DNA from: Microbacterium sp. SY138
Lineage (GTDB): Bacteria > Actinomycetota > Actinomycetes > Actinomycetales > Microbacteriaceae
Direction of reading: 5' to 3'
Assembly (NCBI RefSeq): GCF_039729145.1
Contig: NZ_CP155793.1
Span: 2,790,001 to 2,854,000 of the forward strand
Length of the DNA stretch: 64,000 bases
Made by a program: the position numbers and the translations under genes. Below the pieces are notes generated by a model. That model did not search any database and was not told where the DNA came from. It saw only the letters and a program-made list of their open reading frames with translations. Positions 53,539 to 62,970 of this stretch are shown in pieces. Numbering within the stretch: the stretch's first letter is position 1; each line of letters starts with the position of its first letter.

Positions 53539-54006
53539 ATGAGTCCGGCGAAGAAGCACCCTTCCCTCGATGCGGTCTCGAAGACGATCGTCGAGCTGCT
53601 CCAAGAGGACGGCCGTCGTTCGTATTCGGAGATCGGCCGCACCGTCGGGATGAGCGAAGCCGCGGTGCGCCAGAGGGTGCAGCGGCTCACCGAGTCGGGT
53701 GTGATGCAGATCGTCGCCGTCACCGACCCGATGCAGCTGGGCTTCCACCGCCAGGCCATGATCGGCGTCCGCGTGTCCGGCGACGCGCGCCGTGTCGCCG
53801 AGGCCATCGCCGCGATCGAGTCCGTCGACTACGTGGTCATCACGGTCGGCTCGTTCGACGTCCTCGCCGAGGTCGTCTGCGAGGACGACGACGACCTGCT
53901 CGCGCTGATCAACGACGTCATCCGCCCGATCGATGGCGTCCTCTCCACCGAAACCTTCATCTACGCCAAGCTGCAGAAGCAGCTCTACAACTGGGGGACC
54001 AGATGA
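53539..54006 (+). CDS. Lrp/AsnC-family regulator
   Basis: 155 residues. N-terminal HTH (KTIVELLQEDGRRSYSEIGRTVGMSEAAVRQRVQRL) and C-terminal RAM ligand-binding domain (MIGVRVSGDARRVAEAIAAIE, GSFDVLAEVVCEDDDDLLAL). Senses an amino acid or related amine. Overlaps the aminotransferase gene start (ATGA), so it is autoregulated with that gene, a common arrangement for amine catabolism. Confidence 0.92.
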   Translation: MSPAKKHPSLDAVSKTIVELLQEDGRRSYSEIGRTVGMSEAAVRQRVQRLTESGVMQIVAVTDPMQLGFHRQAMIGVRVSGDARRVAEAIAAIESVDYVVITVGSFDVLAEVVCEDDDDLLALINDVIRPIDGVLSTETFIYAKLQKQLYNWGTR

Positions 54007-55397
54007 GCACCGCACGCACCATCCCTTCCGAGTCCGCACTGCAGACGATGGCGAAGGACCATCTCTGGATGCACTTCACCCGGCAGTCGACGATGGCGGA
54101 GTCGGGTGTGCCCATCATCGTCAAGGGAGACGGGCATCGTATCTGGGATGCCAAGGGCAAGGAGTACTTCGACGGCCTGGCCGGACTCTTCGTCGTGAAC
54201 GCCGGCCACGGTCGGCGTCGGCTGGCCGAGGCCGCGGCGGCGCAGGCCTCCGAGCTGGCTTTCTTCCCCCTCTGGTCGTATGCGCACCCGGCAGCGATCG
54301 AGCTGGCCGACCGTCTCGCCGACGAGGCTCCGGGCGACCTCAACAAGGTCTTCTTCTCCACCGGGGGCGGCGAGGCGGTCGAGACCGCATTTAAGCTCGC
54401 GAAGCACTACTGGAAGCTGCAGGGCAAGCCCGCCAAGCACAAGGTGATCTCCCGCGCCGTCGCGTATCACGGCACCCCGCAGGGCGCGCTGGCGATCACG
54501 GGCATCCCGGCGATGAAGTCGATGTTCGAGCCCGTCACCCCCGGCGGCTTCCGCGTGCCCAACACCAACTTCTACCGCGCGGCCGAGATGGGTGGACCCG
54601 CCGACGACCTCGAGGCGTTCGGACGCTGGGCGGCCGACCGCATCGAGGAGATGATCCTCTTCGAAGGCGCTGACACCGTGGCCGCCGTGTTCCTCGAGCC
54701 GGTGCAGAACTCCGGCGGATGCTTCCCGCCCCCTCCCGGCTACTTCGCCCGCGTCCGCGAGATCTGCGACCGCCACGACGTGCTGCTCGTCTCGGACGAG
54801 GTCATCTGCGCCTTCGGCCGCCTCGGTCACACCTTCGCCTGCACGGGCCTGGGCTACGTGCCCGACATGATCACGTGCGCCAAGGGCATGACGAGCGGCT
54901 ACTCCCCCATCGGCGCGACCATCGTCAGCGACCGTATCTACGAGCCCTTCTCGAAGGGCGATCTGTCCTTCCCGCACGGCTACACGTTCGGCGGACACCC
55001 GGTGTCGGCCGCTGTCGCTCTGGAGAACCTGGCGATCTTCGATGAGGAGGGGCTGAACGCGCACGTGCGCGAGAATTCCCCGCTGTTCCGCACCGAGCTC
55101 GAGAAGCTGCTCGACCTGCCGCTGGTGGGCGACGTGCGGGGCGACGGCTACTTCTTCGGCATCGAGCTCGTGAAGGACAAGTCGACCAAGGAGACCTTCG
55201 ACGACGACGAGTCCGAGCGGCTGCTGCGCGGCTTCCTCTCCCCCGCCCTGTTCGAGGCCGGTCTGTATTGCCGCGCCGACGACCGCGGCGACCCCGTGAT
55301 CCAGCTCGCGCCGCCGCTCACCGTCGGGCCTTCGGAATTCCGCGAGATCGAGCAGATCCTGCGCGACGTGCTGATACGCGCGCAGTCGGTGCTCTGA
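54003..55397 (+). CDS. Class III (omega) aminotransferase
   Basis: 464 residues. The PLP fold has FFSTGGGEAVETAFKLAKHYW, AAVFLEPVQNSGGCFPPP, LLVSDEVICAFGRLG and the Schiff-base lysine in DMITCAKGMTSGYSP, then GYTFGGHPVSAA. Closest by pattern to putrescine/beta-alanine/omega-amino acid:pyruvate aminotransferases. It would make a semialdehyde from a terminal amine. Regulated by the coupled Lrp gene. Confidence 0.9.
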   Translation: MSTARTIPSESALQTMAKDHLWMHFTRQSTMAESGVPIIVKGDGHRIWDAKGKEYFDGLAGLFVVNAGHGRRRLAEAAAAQASELAFFPLWSYAHPAAIELADRLADEAPGDLNKVFFSTGGGEAVETAFKLAKHYWKLQGKPAKHKVISRAVAYHGTPQGALAITGIPAMKSMFEPVTPGGFRVPNTNFYRAAEMGGPADDLEAFGRWAADRIEEMILFEGADTVAAVFLEPVQNSGGCFPPPPGYFARVREICDRHDVLLVSDEVICAFGRLGHTFACTGLGYVPDMITCAKGMTSGYSPIGATIVSDRIYEPFSKGDLSFPHGYTFGGHPVSAAVALENLAIFDEEGLNAHVRENSPLFRTELEKLLDLPLVGDVRGDGYFFGIELVKDKSTKETFDDDESERLLRGFLSPALFEAGLYCRADDRGDPVIQLAPPLTVGPSEFREIEQILRDVLIRAQSVL

Positions 55398-55428
55398 CCC
55401 TCGCGCGCACCGATCGGGCCGATACGGG

Positions 55429-56970
55429 TCAGGCCACCGGCACCGCGCTCCGCTTCGCCAGCAGCGCGAGGTGGAGCGCGGCGAGCGTCTCCCCGTCGTC
55501 GAGGTCGACGTCGAGCAGATCACCGATCAGGGTGAGCCGCTGGTAGAAGACGGATCTCGAGAGGTGGCTCGCGGCCGCCGCCGCGGAGCGATTTCCGGGG
55601 TGGGTGACGAGCGCCGCGAGCACGTCGAGCAGGTCTCCGCGCCGGTCGCGGTCGTACGCCACGACCGGGGCGAGCATCCGCTCGCTGTGCGCGAGCAGGC
55701 GCTGATCGTCACGCAACGAGGCGACGAAGCGCTCGAGCGGACGGTCGTCGACGCGTCGCACGCGCGGGCCGGATTCGGAGCGGTCGCTCGCCGCGAGGTC
55801 TCTCGCCGCGCGCAATGAGGCGAGCAGCCCCAGGACATCTTCGGCGGGAGGGCCGACGAAGACCGTGCGCGCGGGCCCGGCGATGCGCACGGCGAGAGCA
55901 TCGGTGAGCAGCGCGGACTCGGGGAGCGATAGCAGGGCGACGTCATCCTCTCCCACGCGGGCGGCGACCACGGCGGCCCCGGCCTGCCGAGCCCGGTAGG
56001 CGAGCTCGGCCGCCGACTCCGCCCCGCGGGCGACGAAGCCGTGGCAATGCCGACCCGAAAGAGCGAACCCGCCCGAAGCCAGACGGGCGGCGATGTCGGC
56101 CGGGTTCGCGAACCGCGCGCCGAGCAGATCGTCGATGATGCCCCGCTGCGCGAGCAGCGACCACTCGGTGTCGCCCCCGTCCGCCAGGCAGCCGAAGGCC
56201 AGTGCCGTCGCCCCCTGTTCGAGCACCGTGTGCCGGCCCGCCGGGTGCACGGGGCCCGGAAGGGCGAGCAGGGTTCCCCACCGCACCCCCCGCGCCTGCA
56301 CCGGGATGCGATCGGCCGCGTCGAGCTGTCCGAGCGCCTGCGCGACCGGCATCCGCAGGGTCTCGAGCGCGATCACCTCGTGCGCGAGGTTCTCCAACAC
56401 GACGGGCGCGCCGAGCGCTCTCGCGGTCTCGGCGACGACGACGTCGGCCGGAGCGCCCTGCAGGCTCAGCGCAGTGAAGAGCTCGTGCAGGCGCTGGCGT
56501 TCGTGCAGCGCATCCGTCTGAGCGGCGATGAGCGATCTGTGCACCGACTCCGTCACCGCGACGAACTTGATCTCGCTGGTCAGGGCGATCAGGGCGAGAC
56601 CGACGTCCCGGCACACCTCGGTCACGGCATCGGGGATCTGCGATTGGCCGGACCCGAGCTCCACGACGATGCCCGCGATCCCCGCACGGTGCAGGGCTCT
56701 CGCGAAGTCGCGCAGCTCGTCCGGAGCCGTCGGCCATCCCGCCCCGGTGCTGAGCAGCAGCTCGCCGCCGTCGAGCAGTCGGGCGACTCCTGCGCTGTCG
56801 GAGACATGCACCCAGCGCACGTCGGCATCGAGAGCGGCGCCGCCCACGACCACGTCCGGTGCGCCCGCCTGCAGCACCGGATCGGCGAGAACGTCGGCCA
56901 CCGTGAGCACACCCCCTGCCCGACTCGGACGATCTGTCCGATGCGGGCTCAAGTCCTGACGTTCTGACAC
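55429..56970 (-). CDS. PucR-family transcriptional regulator
   Basis: 513 residues from the GTG at 56970 (an ATG at 57009 is possible). N-terminal PucR purine-catabolism domain (TVADVLADPVLQAGAPDVVVGG, VRWVHVSDSAGVARLLDGGELLLSTG), a GGDEF-like central region and the C-terminal HTH_30 (HPGNRSAAAAASHLSRSVFYQRLTLIGDLL). It is divergent from the semialdehyde dehydrogenase operon and probably regulates it in response to an amine or beta-amino acid. Confidence 0.88.
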   Translation of the reverse strand: MSERQDLSPHRTDRPSRAGGVLTVADVLADPVLQAGAPDVVVGGAALDADVRWVHVSDSAGVARLLDGGELLLSTGAGWPTAPDELRDFARALHRAGIAGIVVELGSGQSQIPDAVTEVCRDVGLALIALTSEIKFVAVTESVHRSLIAAQTDALHERQRLHELFTALSLQGAPADVVVAETARALGAPVVLENLAHEVIALETLRMPVAQALGQLDAADRIPVQARGVRWGTLLALPGPVHPAGRHTVLEQGATALAFGCLADGGDTEWSLLAQRGIIDDLLGARFANPADIAARLASGGFALSGRHCHGFVARGAESAAELAYRARQAGAAVVAARVGEDDVALLSLPESALLTDALAVRIAGPARTVFVGPPAEDVLGLLASLRAARDLAASDRSESGPRVRRVDDRPLERFVASLRDDQRLLAHSERMLAPVVAYDRDRRGDLLDVLAALVTHPGNRSAAAAASHLSRSVFYQRLTLIGDLLDVDLDDGETLAALHLALLAKRSAVPVA

Positions 56971-57016
56971 CACTCGACGCTCTTCCGCTCTGTGATCATT
57001 GAGGAACATCAGCGTA

Positions 57017-57041
57017 TCGAACGTTCAGTCAGAGTGTTCGA
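57017..57041. promoter_or_regulatory. Inverted repeat TCGAAC-13-GTTCGA in the PucR/mmsA promoter region
   Basis: The exact 6-bp arms TCGAAC (57017-57022) and GTTCGA (57036-57041) lie between the divergent pucR-type and dehydrogenase genes, 31 bp upstream of the latter's GTG. The distance of 19 bp between arm starts is near two helical turns. Candidate PucR operator; activity not shown. Confidence 0.45.
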
Positions 57042-57071
57042 ATCCGTATTCTTCAGCCTCGGAGGAACATC

Positions 57072-58556
57072 GTGGACATCGTCCGTCACGTCATCAACGG
57101 AGTGGAGGCCGCAGAAGCGGCCCGCACCGGCCAGGTCTTCGACCCCGCCACCGGCCAGGTGTCGAAGCAGGTCGCATTCGCCTCGACCGCCGAGGTCGAC
57201 TCCGCCATCGCCGCGGCGGCGGCCGCGCTCCCCGCCTGGCGCGAGACGAGCCTGATCAAGCGCGCCGACGTCTTCTTCCGCTTGCGGCAGCTGCTCAAGG
57301 AGCGCACACCCGAACTCGCCGCGATCGTCACCTCCGAGCACGGCAAGGTGCTCTCGGACGCTGCCGGCGAGGTGTCGCGCGGCATCGAGAACGTCGAGTT
57401 CGCGGCGGGACTCGTGCATCTGCTCAAGGGTGAACGCAGCGAGCAGGTGTCGCGCGGTGTCGACGTGCACTCGGTCAAGCAGCCGGTCGGTGTCGTCGCG
57501 GCGATCACACCGTTCAACTTCCCGGTCATGGTGCCGTTGTGGATGGTCGCCTCGGCGATCGCCTGCGGGAACACGGTCGTCCTCAAGCCGAGCGAGAAGG
57601 ATCCGTCGGCTTCCGTGTGGCTCGCGAAGCTCTTCGCCGAGGCCGGGCTGCCGGACGGCGTGCTCAACGTGGTCCACGGCGACAAGGAGGCCGTCGACGC
57701 GATCCTGGAGTCGCCCCGGGTCGATGCCGTGAGCTTCGTCGGCTCGACCCCCATCGCCCGCTCGATCTACCAGCGCGCCTCGGCCGCCGGCAAGCGGGTG
57801 CAGGCGCTCGGCGGCGCGAAGAACCACATGGTCGTCATGCCCGATGCCGACATCGACGCGGCTGCCGACGCAGCGGTCTCCGCCGCCTACGGCTCCGCCG
57901 GCGAGCGCTGCATGGCCGTCTCGGTGCTGGTCGCCGTCGGCGACATCGCCGATGACCTCGTCACCGCGATCGCCGATCGCATCGGCGGCCTCACGATCGG
58001 TGCCGGCACGGATGCCGCGAGCGAGATGGGTCCGCTCATCACCCGCGAGCACCGCGACAAGGTCGCCTCGTACGTGACGGGCGCCGAGGGCGAGGGCGCG
58101 AAGGTCGTCGTCGACGGCACGCAGAAGCAGTTCGACTCGGAGGGCTTCTTCCTGGGCGTCAGCTTGATCGACGAGGTCGCGCCCGGCATGAAGGTCTACG
58201 ACGACGAGATCTTCGGCCCGGTGCTGTCGGTCGTGCGCGTCGAGACCTACGCCGAGGCGGTCGAGCTGGTCAACGCCAACGCCTACGGCAACGGCACCGC
58301 GATCTTCACGCGCGACGGCGGCACGGCCCGGCAGTACGAGTTCGACATCGAGGTCGGCATGGTCGGCGTCAACGTGCCGATCCCGGTGCCGATCGGCGCC
58401 TACTCGTTCGGCGGATGGAAGGACTCGCTGTTCGGAGACTCCCACATCTACGGTCCCGAGTCGGTGCACTTCTACACACGCTCCAAGGTCGTCACCACCC
58501 GGTGGCCCGACCACACGCCCTCCCAGGTCGACCTGGGCTTCCCGAGCAACCACTGA
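57072..58556 (+). CDS. mmsA: CoA-acylating methylmalonate-semialdehyde dehydrogenase
   Basis: 494 residues from a GTG at 57072 behind GGAGGAAC. Aldehyde dehydrogenase family 6: ITPFNFPVMVPLWMVASAIACGN, FVGSTPIARSIYQRA, QALGGAKNHMVVMPDAD and the catalytic Cys in GSAGERCMAVSVLV. It converts methylmalonate or malonate semialdehyde with CoA and NAD to propionyl- or acetyl-CoA. With the aminotransferases this makes a beta-amino acid degradation route. Confidence 0.93.
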   Translation: MDIVRHVINGVEAAEAARTGQVFDPATGQVSKQVAFASTAEVDSAIAAAAAALPAWRETSLIKRADVFFRLRQLLKERTPELAAIVTSEHGKVLSDAAGEVSRGIENVEFAAGLVHLLKGERSEQVSRGVDVHSVKQPVGVVAAITPFNFPVMVPLWMVASAIACGNTVVLKPSEKDPSASVWLAKLFAEAGLPDGVLNVVHGDKEAVDAILESPRVDAVSFVGSTPIARSIYQRASAAGKRVQALGGAKNHMVVMPDADIDAAADAAVSAAYGSAGERCMAVSVLVAVGDIADDLVTAIADRIGGLTIGAGTDAASEMGPLITREHRDKVASYVTGAEGEGAKVVVDGTQKQFDSEGFFLGVSLIDEVAPGMKVYDDEIFGPVLSVVRVETYAEAVELVNANAYGNGTAIFTRDGGTARQYEFDIEVGMVGVNVPIPVPIGAYSFGGWKDSLFGDSHIYGPESVHFYTRSKVVTTRWPDHTPSQVDLGFPSNH

Positions 58557-58571
58557 CGAGGAGCGACCACG

Positions 58572-59960
58572 ATGATTAACTTCACCGACCGCCACGGCGT
58601 CTCGCACCCGCTCCCCGCGCCCGAGGCCGAAGCGCAGGTGCGTGCGGACGACCGCGGCCACGTGTTCCATTCCTGGAGCGCGCAGGGCCTGATCGATCCG
58701 CTTCCCGTCGCCGCGGGCGAGGGCTCGACGTTCTGGGACTACCAGGGCAACGCGTACCTCGACTTCTCGAGCCAGCTCGTGAACCTGAACCTGGGGCACC
58801 AGCATCCCGACCTGGTTGCGGCGATCCAACAGCAGGCCGGGCGTCTCGCGACGATCCAGCCCGCGATCGCCAACGACGTGCGCGGGGAACTCGCGCGTCT
58901 GATCGCCGAGGTCGCGCCGGAAGGTCTTGAGAAGGTGTTCTTCACCAACGGCGGCGCCGAGGCCAACGAGTATGCGGTGCGCATGGCCCGCCAGTTCACC
59001 GGCCGTCGCAAGGTGCTGTCGATGTACCGCAGCTACCACGGCTCCACATCGACCGCGATCTCGCTCACCGGCGACCCGCGGCGTTGGGCGAACGACACCG
59101 TCGACTCCGGCGCCGTGCGCTTCTTCGGACCGTACCTGTACCGCTCGCCGTTCCACGCCGAGACCCCGGAGCAGGAGTCCGAACGAGCACTCGCGCATCT
59201 CGAGCAGACGATCCAGCTCGAGGGACCGCAGACGATCGCGGCGATCATCATCGAGACGGTCGTCGGCACCAACGGCGTGCTGGTGCCGCCGCCCGGATAT
59301 CTGCAGGGCGTGCGCGCGCTGTGCGACCGCTACGGCATCGTCTACATCGCCGACGAGGTCATGGTGGGATTCGGGCGACTGGGCGAATGGTTCGGCATCG
59401 ACGCGTTCGACGCCAGCCCCGACCTGATCACCTTCGCGAAGGGCGTGAACTCGGGCTACGTGCCCCTCGGCGGCGTGGTGATCTCCGACCGCATCGCCAG
59501 CGCCTTCGACACGATGCCCTTCGCCGGCGGGCTGACCTACTCGGGGCACCCGTTGGCCTGTGCGGCGGGCGTCGCGACGTTCGAGGTGTTCCGTCGCGAC
59601 GGCATCCTCGAGCGCGTGCGCGACCTCGGCGAACGCGTGGTCGGTCCGACCGTGCGCTCCTGGGCCGAGAAGCACCCGAGCGTCGGGGATGTGCGCGGTC
59701 TCGGACTGTTCTGGGCGGTCGAGCTGGTCCGTGACCAGGCGACGCGCGAGCCCCTCGTGCCGTTCAACGCCTCCGGCGCGGATGCCGCTCCGATGGGCGC
59801 CTTCGCCGCTGCCGCCAAGAAGGCCGGTGTCTGGCCGTTCACGCATTTCAACCGCATGCACGTGGCCCCGCCGCTGGTGATCAGCGAAGAAGACCTGGTG
59901 CGCGGACTCACCGTGCTCGACGAAGCGCTCTCCGTGGCCGACGAGGCCGCCGCAGGCTGA
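58572..59960 (+). CDS. Class III aminotransferase (second copy)
   Basis: 462 residues. FFTNGGAEANEYAVRMARQFTG, AAIIIETVVGTNGVLVPPPGYL, YIADEVMVGFGRLG and the lysine in DLITFAKGVNSGYVPLGG. The pattern resembles taurine/beta-alanine:pyruvate aminotransferases. 15 bp after mmsA, so the pair is one operon; it would generate the semialdehyde used by MmsA. Confidence 0.92.
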   Translation: MINFTDRHGVSHPLPAPEAEAQVRADDRGHVFHSWSAQGLIDPLPVAAGEGSTFWDYQGNAYLDFSSQLVNLNLGHQHPDLVAAIQQQAGRLATIQPAIANDVRGELARLIAEVAPEGLEKVFFTNGGAEANEYAVRMARQFTGRRKVLSMYRSYHGSTSTAISLTGDPRRWANDTVDSGAVRFFGPYLYRSPFHAETPEQESERALAHLEQTIQLEGPQTIAAIIIETVVGTNGVLVPPPGYLQGVRALCDRYGIVYIADEVMVGFGRLGEWFGIDAFDASPDLITFAKGVNSGYVPLGGVVISDRIASAFDTMPFAGGLTYSGHPLACAAGVATFEVFRRDGILERVRDLGERVVGPTVRSWAEKHPSVGDVRGLGLFWAVELVRDQATREPLVPFNASGADAAPMGAFAAAAKKAGVWPFTHFNRMHVAPPLVISEEDLVRGLTVLDEALSVADEAAAG

Positions 59961-60081
59961 CGCGAGAACACGGGTTTCAGATGACGACCTTCGACCCTCG
60001 TACTACGAGCCCGACTACAGCCCTCGCTACGACCCACGCGAACCTCAACGAGGGCACTAGCCGCTAGTCCGGAACAGCGGA

Positions 60082-60107
60082 GGGGTGAGCGCAGCCGCTC
60101 TCACCCC
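60082..60107. terminator. Terminator of the mmsA-aminotransferase operon
   Basis: GGGGTGAG and CTCACCCC form a perfect stem with extension, followed by TTCTCGTTT. It lies 122 bp after the aminotransferase stop and 16 bp before the end of the leftward small gene. The stretch 59961-60081 contains a coding-like tail (SYYEPDYSPRYDPREPQ) without a start, probably a remnant. Confidence 0.75.
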
Positions 60108-60122
60108 TTCTCGTTTGTCACT

Positions 60123-60356
60123 TCATGTTTGTTGACGCCTCAGAGCCGCGATAAGGGCTCTGGAGAATCTTCTTTCTACAAGATAGAGCGCCGTCATCAT
60201 GAGCAGCAAGATCGCTGCAGCGATCGCGCTCAGCATTGGAGGGTCATTCCAGAAAACGATAGCTGCGACCAGCGCGAGGACAGGCGCCACCCAGCTGATG
60301 ATGAGAAGACTGCGCTTCCGTTTCGCCATAGGGCCAAGTTCATTGAGAGAGACCAT
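60123..60356 (-). CDS. Small two-TM membrane protein
   Basis: 77 residues. Basic N-terminus (MAKRKRS), TM helices at about 16-36 and 40-60, then a basic tail (ERRFSRALIAALRRQQ). Function unknown. It is 20 bp downstream of the frameshifted secreted-protein gene on the same strand and may be its companion. Confidence 0.6.
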   Translation of the reverse strand: MVSLNELGPMAKRKRSLLIISWVAPVLALVAAIVFWNDPPMLSAIAAAILLLMMTALYLVERRFSRALIAALRRQQT

Positions 60357-60376
60357 GGTTGAAGCTCCTTATCTCC

Positions 60377-60963
60377 TTACGGTCCTGTACACCAGATGTG
60401 ACCCGCCCAGGTCCAGTACACCCAGATGCCCTTACCGGCCTGGTTGCAAAGCCCCAGCCCCACGTTGTAGAGAGCTACCGGGCCAACAAATCCTGGAATC
60501 AGTGCGTACAGGATGGACGCAGTTTGACTGATCGAGACCTTGTTCGCGGGGATCCACGTTTTCCCTCCCCACCAATAGGTCGGATCGGCGACGACCGGAT
60601 AGGCCACATCGCGGGCAGTGTGTTCAACGACCTGCACGAGCTGAGTGCCATCAACTTCGTATCGAGTCGGAACTGCAGCGCCGTTCGCATCGACCGCCCA
60701 TGGCACATTCGTTGTGAGCACCGTGATGCCATCTCGATCCGCAACCACCGCTGATCCGTCCTCGACCAACATCACCGAACCGCCGACAGGAACGTCGATT
60801 CCGTAGGCGAAGCGCTCGGGAGCTTTCCGGCAAGAGCCCGCTCAACGTCTGCCACCGAAACCGTGTCAACATCCTCGGACGCATATGCCGGACCCACCCA
60901 CGTACAGATCAGAGCCACGGAGGCCACCACCGCCCCAGCCGAAACCTTTGTTCGATATCTCAC
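60377..60963 (-). pseudogene. Secreted protein gene with a frameshift
   Basis: The GTG at 60963 starts a signal peptide (RTKVSAGAVVASVALICTW, cleavage after AYA) and about 40 mature residues up to ALAGKLP. Then the coding frame changes at about 60815-60825: the protein-like sequence continues in another frame as RFAYGIDVPVGGSVMLVEDG and runs to the end, with YPVVADPTYWWG and a C-terminal GIWVYWTWAGHIWC. One base gained or lost there breaks the gene unless a frameshift is programmed or it is a sequencing error. The VADPT-W pattern is found in exported actinobacterial proteins of unknown role. Confidence 0.65.
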
Positions 60964-61096
60964 TGTGTTTCTCCGATCACTCGACCCGCCGCGCGCACAA
61001 GCATCCCGCACTCCAGCAGAACCTGTCTGTCCACCATTCGGGGGACGGACCAGCGAAACCCGCACCACATCGCGAAGAGCGACCGATATACGATTA

Positions 61097-61285
61097 GGCG
61101 GCAAACTCCACTCTCACGTCGATGTGTTCGACTGGTGGCTTCCCGAGGTCTACGCCGGCCCCACCTTTCGCACGCAGATCGTTGTGCGTCCGGCGGCCGC
61201 CGAGGAGATCGCAACGCACCAGGTCTGGGGGGCGGTTAGCGACCGAGGGGCCCTGAGCTACTCCCCCCGATTCCCCTCGGCGTAA
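61097..61285 (+). pseudogene. Coding remnant, C-terminal part
   Basis: A frame ending at 61285 with protein-like residues (HVDVFDWWLPEVYAGPTFR, TQIVVRPAAAEEIATHQVWG). No plausible start within it and no ribosome site; the upstream frame is not coding-like. Family unrecognised. The rest of 60964-61303 shows nothing else. Confidence 0.35.
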
Positions 61286-61303
61286 TTGTCGGTGTGGTGT
61301 CAT

Positions 61304-62968
61304 TCAGTCGCCCACGGAGTCGAACACCCGCTCTCCCCCGACCCAGGTGCCGCGCACCTCGGTCAGGCCGATCTCCTCCGCGGGATGCTCGAACGGATCC
61401 CGGTCGAGCAGGGCGAGGTCGGCCCGCATCCCCACCGCGATCGTCCCGGTGTCGTCGAGGTGGTTCACCCGCGCCGATCCCGCCGTGTAGGCGACGAGGG
61501 CCGTGGCGAGGTCGATCGCCTGCTCCGGGAGGAACGGTTCGTAGTCGCCCTCCCACTCGGTCGGCGCGGAACGGCGGTTGACGGCCACGTGGATCGCCGC
61601 CATCGGGTTCGGCGTGCTCACCGACCAGTCGCTGCCCGCCGCGAGCGCGGCGCCGGAACGCAACAGGTCGCCGAACGGGTACTGCCACGCGCTGCGCTGC
61701 GCCCCGAGGAACGGGATGGTGAGGTCGACCATCTGCGGCTCGAGCGTCGCCCACAGCATCTGCATGTTGGCGGTGACGTCGAGGGCCCGGAACCGTGGGA
61801 TGTCGTCAGGGTGCACGACCTGGATGTGGGAGATGTGGTGCCGGTTGCCGCGCGGACCGTTCTGCACGAGCGCGGCCTCGACCGCATCGAGGCACTCGCG
61901 CACGGCGCGGTCGCCGATCGCGTGGAAGTGCAGCGTGAAGCCGAGGGCGTCGAGCCGGGTCGCGGCTTCTTTGAGCAGCTCCGGTTCGACGAAGGAGATC
62001 CCCGAATCCTCGCGCGGGTGCCCGTGGCCGTCGCAGTACGGTTCCAGCATCGCGGCGGTGAAGTTCTCGGCGACGCCGTCCTGCATGATCTTCACGCTGC
62101 GCGCCCGGAAGCGGCCGACCGTGCTCTCGTCCCGACGGCGCACGATGTCGTCGATCTGCTCCAGGCCCCGTGATCGATCCCACCACAGGGAGCCGACGAC
62201 GCGACCGGTGAGCATCCCGGATGCGGCGGCGGTCCGATAGGCCGGGAGCGGATCGCCCGCATCGCCGTACTCGGTGCCGACGATCGCATCCTGCCAGGCC
62301 GTCACCCCGTAGGAGTGCAGGTGGCGCTGCCCCTGCAGGAGCGCCTCGACGAGCCGCTCGGGCGCCTCGGTCGGCAGGAGCCGGTTGACCAGGCCCATCG
62401 CGCCCTCGTGCAGCGTGCCGCTGGGGGCACCGGTCGCATCGCGCTCGATCCGCCCGTCCGCGGGGTCGGCCGTCTCGCGGGTGATGCCGGCGAGCGCGAG
62501 CGCACGGGAGTTGACCCAGGCACCGTGTCCGTCACGGTTCGGCAGGAACGCCGGGCGATCGGGCACGACGGGGTCGAGGTCCTCTGCCGTCGGTGTGCCT
62601 CCGGGGAACGCCGACATCTGCCATCCGCCCCCGAGGATCCACTCGTCGTCCGGGTGCGCGGCCGCATACCGGGCGATCCGGTCGAGGTACTCCTCGCGGG
62701 TGGCCAGAGCGGACAGATCGCAGCGGAGCATGTCCAACCCGCCCCACACCGGGTGCACGTGCGCGTCCTGGAAACCGGGCACCAGCAGTCCGCCGGCGAG
62801 GTCGATCACCTCGGTCTCCGGCCCGATCAGCGCCGCGACGTCGTGCCCCACCGCGCTGATGAACCCGTCCGTCACGGCGACCGCGTGCGCCGTGGTGCGC
62901 GCGGCATCGGCGAGGAACACCCGCCCTCCGCGCACGCCACCCGTGAAGACCAGATCTGCGTATCCCAC
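61304..62968 (-). CDS. Amidohydrolase 3 family protein (YtcJ-like)
   Basis: 554 residues from the GTG at 62968, 2 bp after the permease stop; the open frame extends further upstream but overlaps that gene. Metal-site motifs: LVPGFQDAHVHPVWGG, LHFHAIGDRAVRECLD, HHISHIQVVHPDDI and AAGSDWSVSTPNPMAA. Hydrolyses an amide or related bond in the cytosol. The permease neighbours suggest it acts on an imported amine or amide. Confidence 0.88.
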   Translation of the reverse strand: MGYADLVFTGGVRGGRVFLADAARTTAHAVAVTDGFISAVGHDVAALIGPETEVIDLAGGLLVPGFQDAHVHPVWGGLDMLRCDLSALATREEYLDRIARYAAAHPDDEWILGGGWQMSAFPGGTPTAEDLDPVVPDRPAFLPNRDGHGAWVNSRALALAGITRETADPADGRIERDATGAPSGTLHEGAMGLVNRLLPTEAPERLVEALLQGQRHLHSYGVTAWQDAIVGTEYGDAGDPLPAYRTAAASGMLTGRVVGSLWWDRSRGLEQIDDIVRRRDESTVGRFRARSVKIMQDGVAENFTAAMLEPYCDGHGHPREDSGISFVEPELLKEAATRLDALGFTLHFHAIGDRAVRECLDAVEAALVQNGPRGNRHHISHIQVVHPDDIPRFRALDVTANMQMLWATLEPQMVDLTIPFLGAQRSAWQYPFGDLLRSGAALAAGSDWSVSTPNPMAAIHVAVNRRSAPTEWEGDYEPFLPEQAIDLATALVAYTAGSARVNHLDDTGTIAVGMRADLALLDRDPFEHPAEEIGLTEVRGTWVGGERVFDSVGD

Positions 62969-62970
62969 CC

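Noticed and set aside
57025..57045. GTTCGAATCC near 57036 as a tRNA T-arm
   Set aside because: No acceptor or anticodon stem surrounds it; it belongs to the divergent promoter between the PucR and MmsA genes.
57009..59861. A 950-codon minus-strand frame opposite mmsA and the aminotransferase
   Set aside because: Antisense shadow of two clear genes; composition is that of a mirror frame and no ribosome site or domain is seen.
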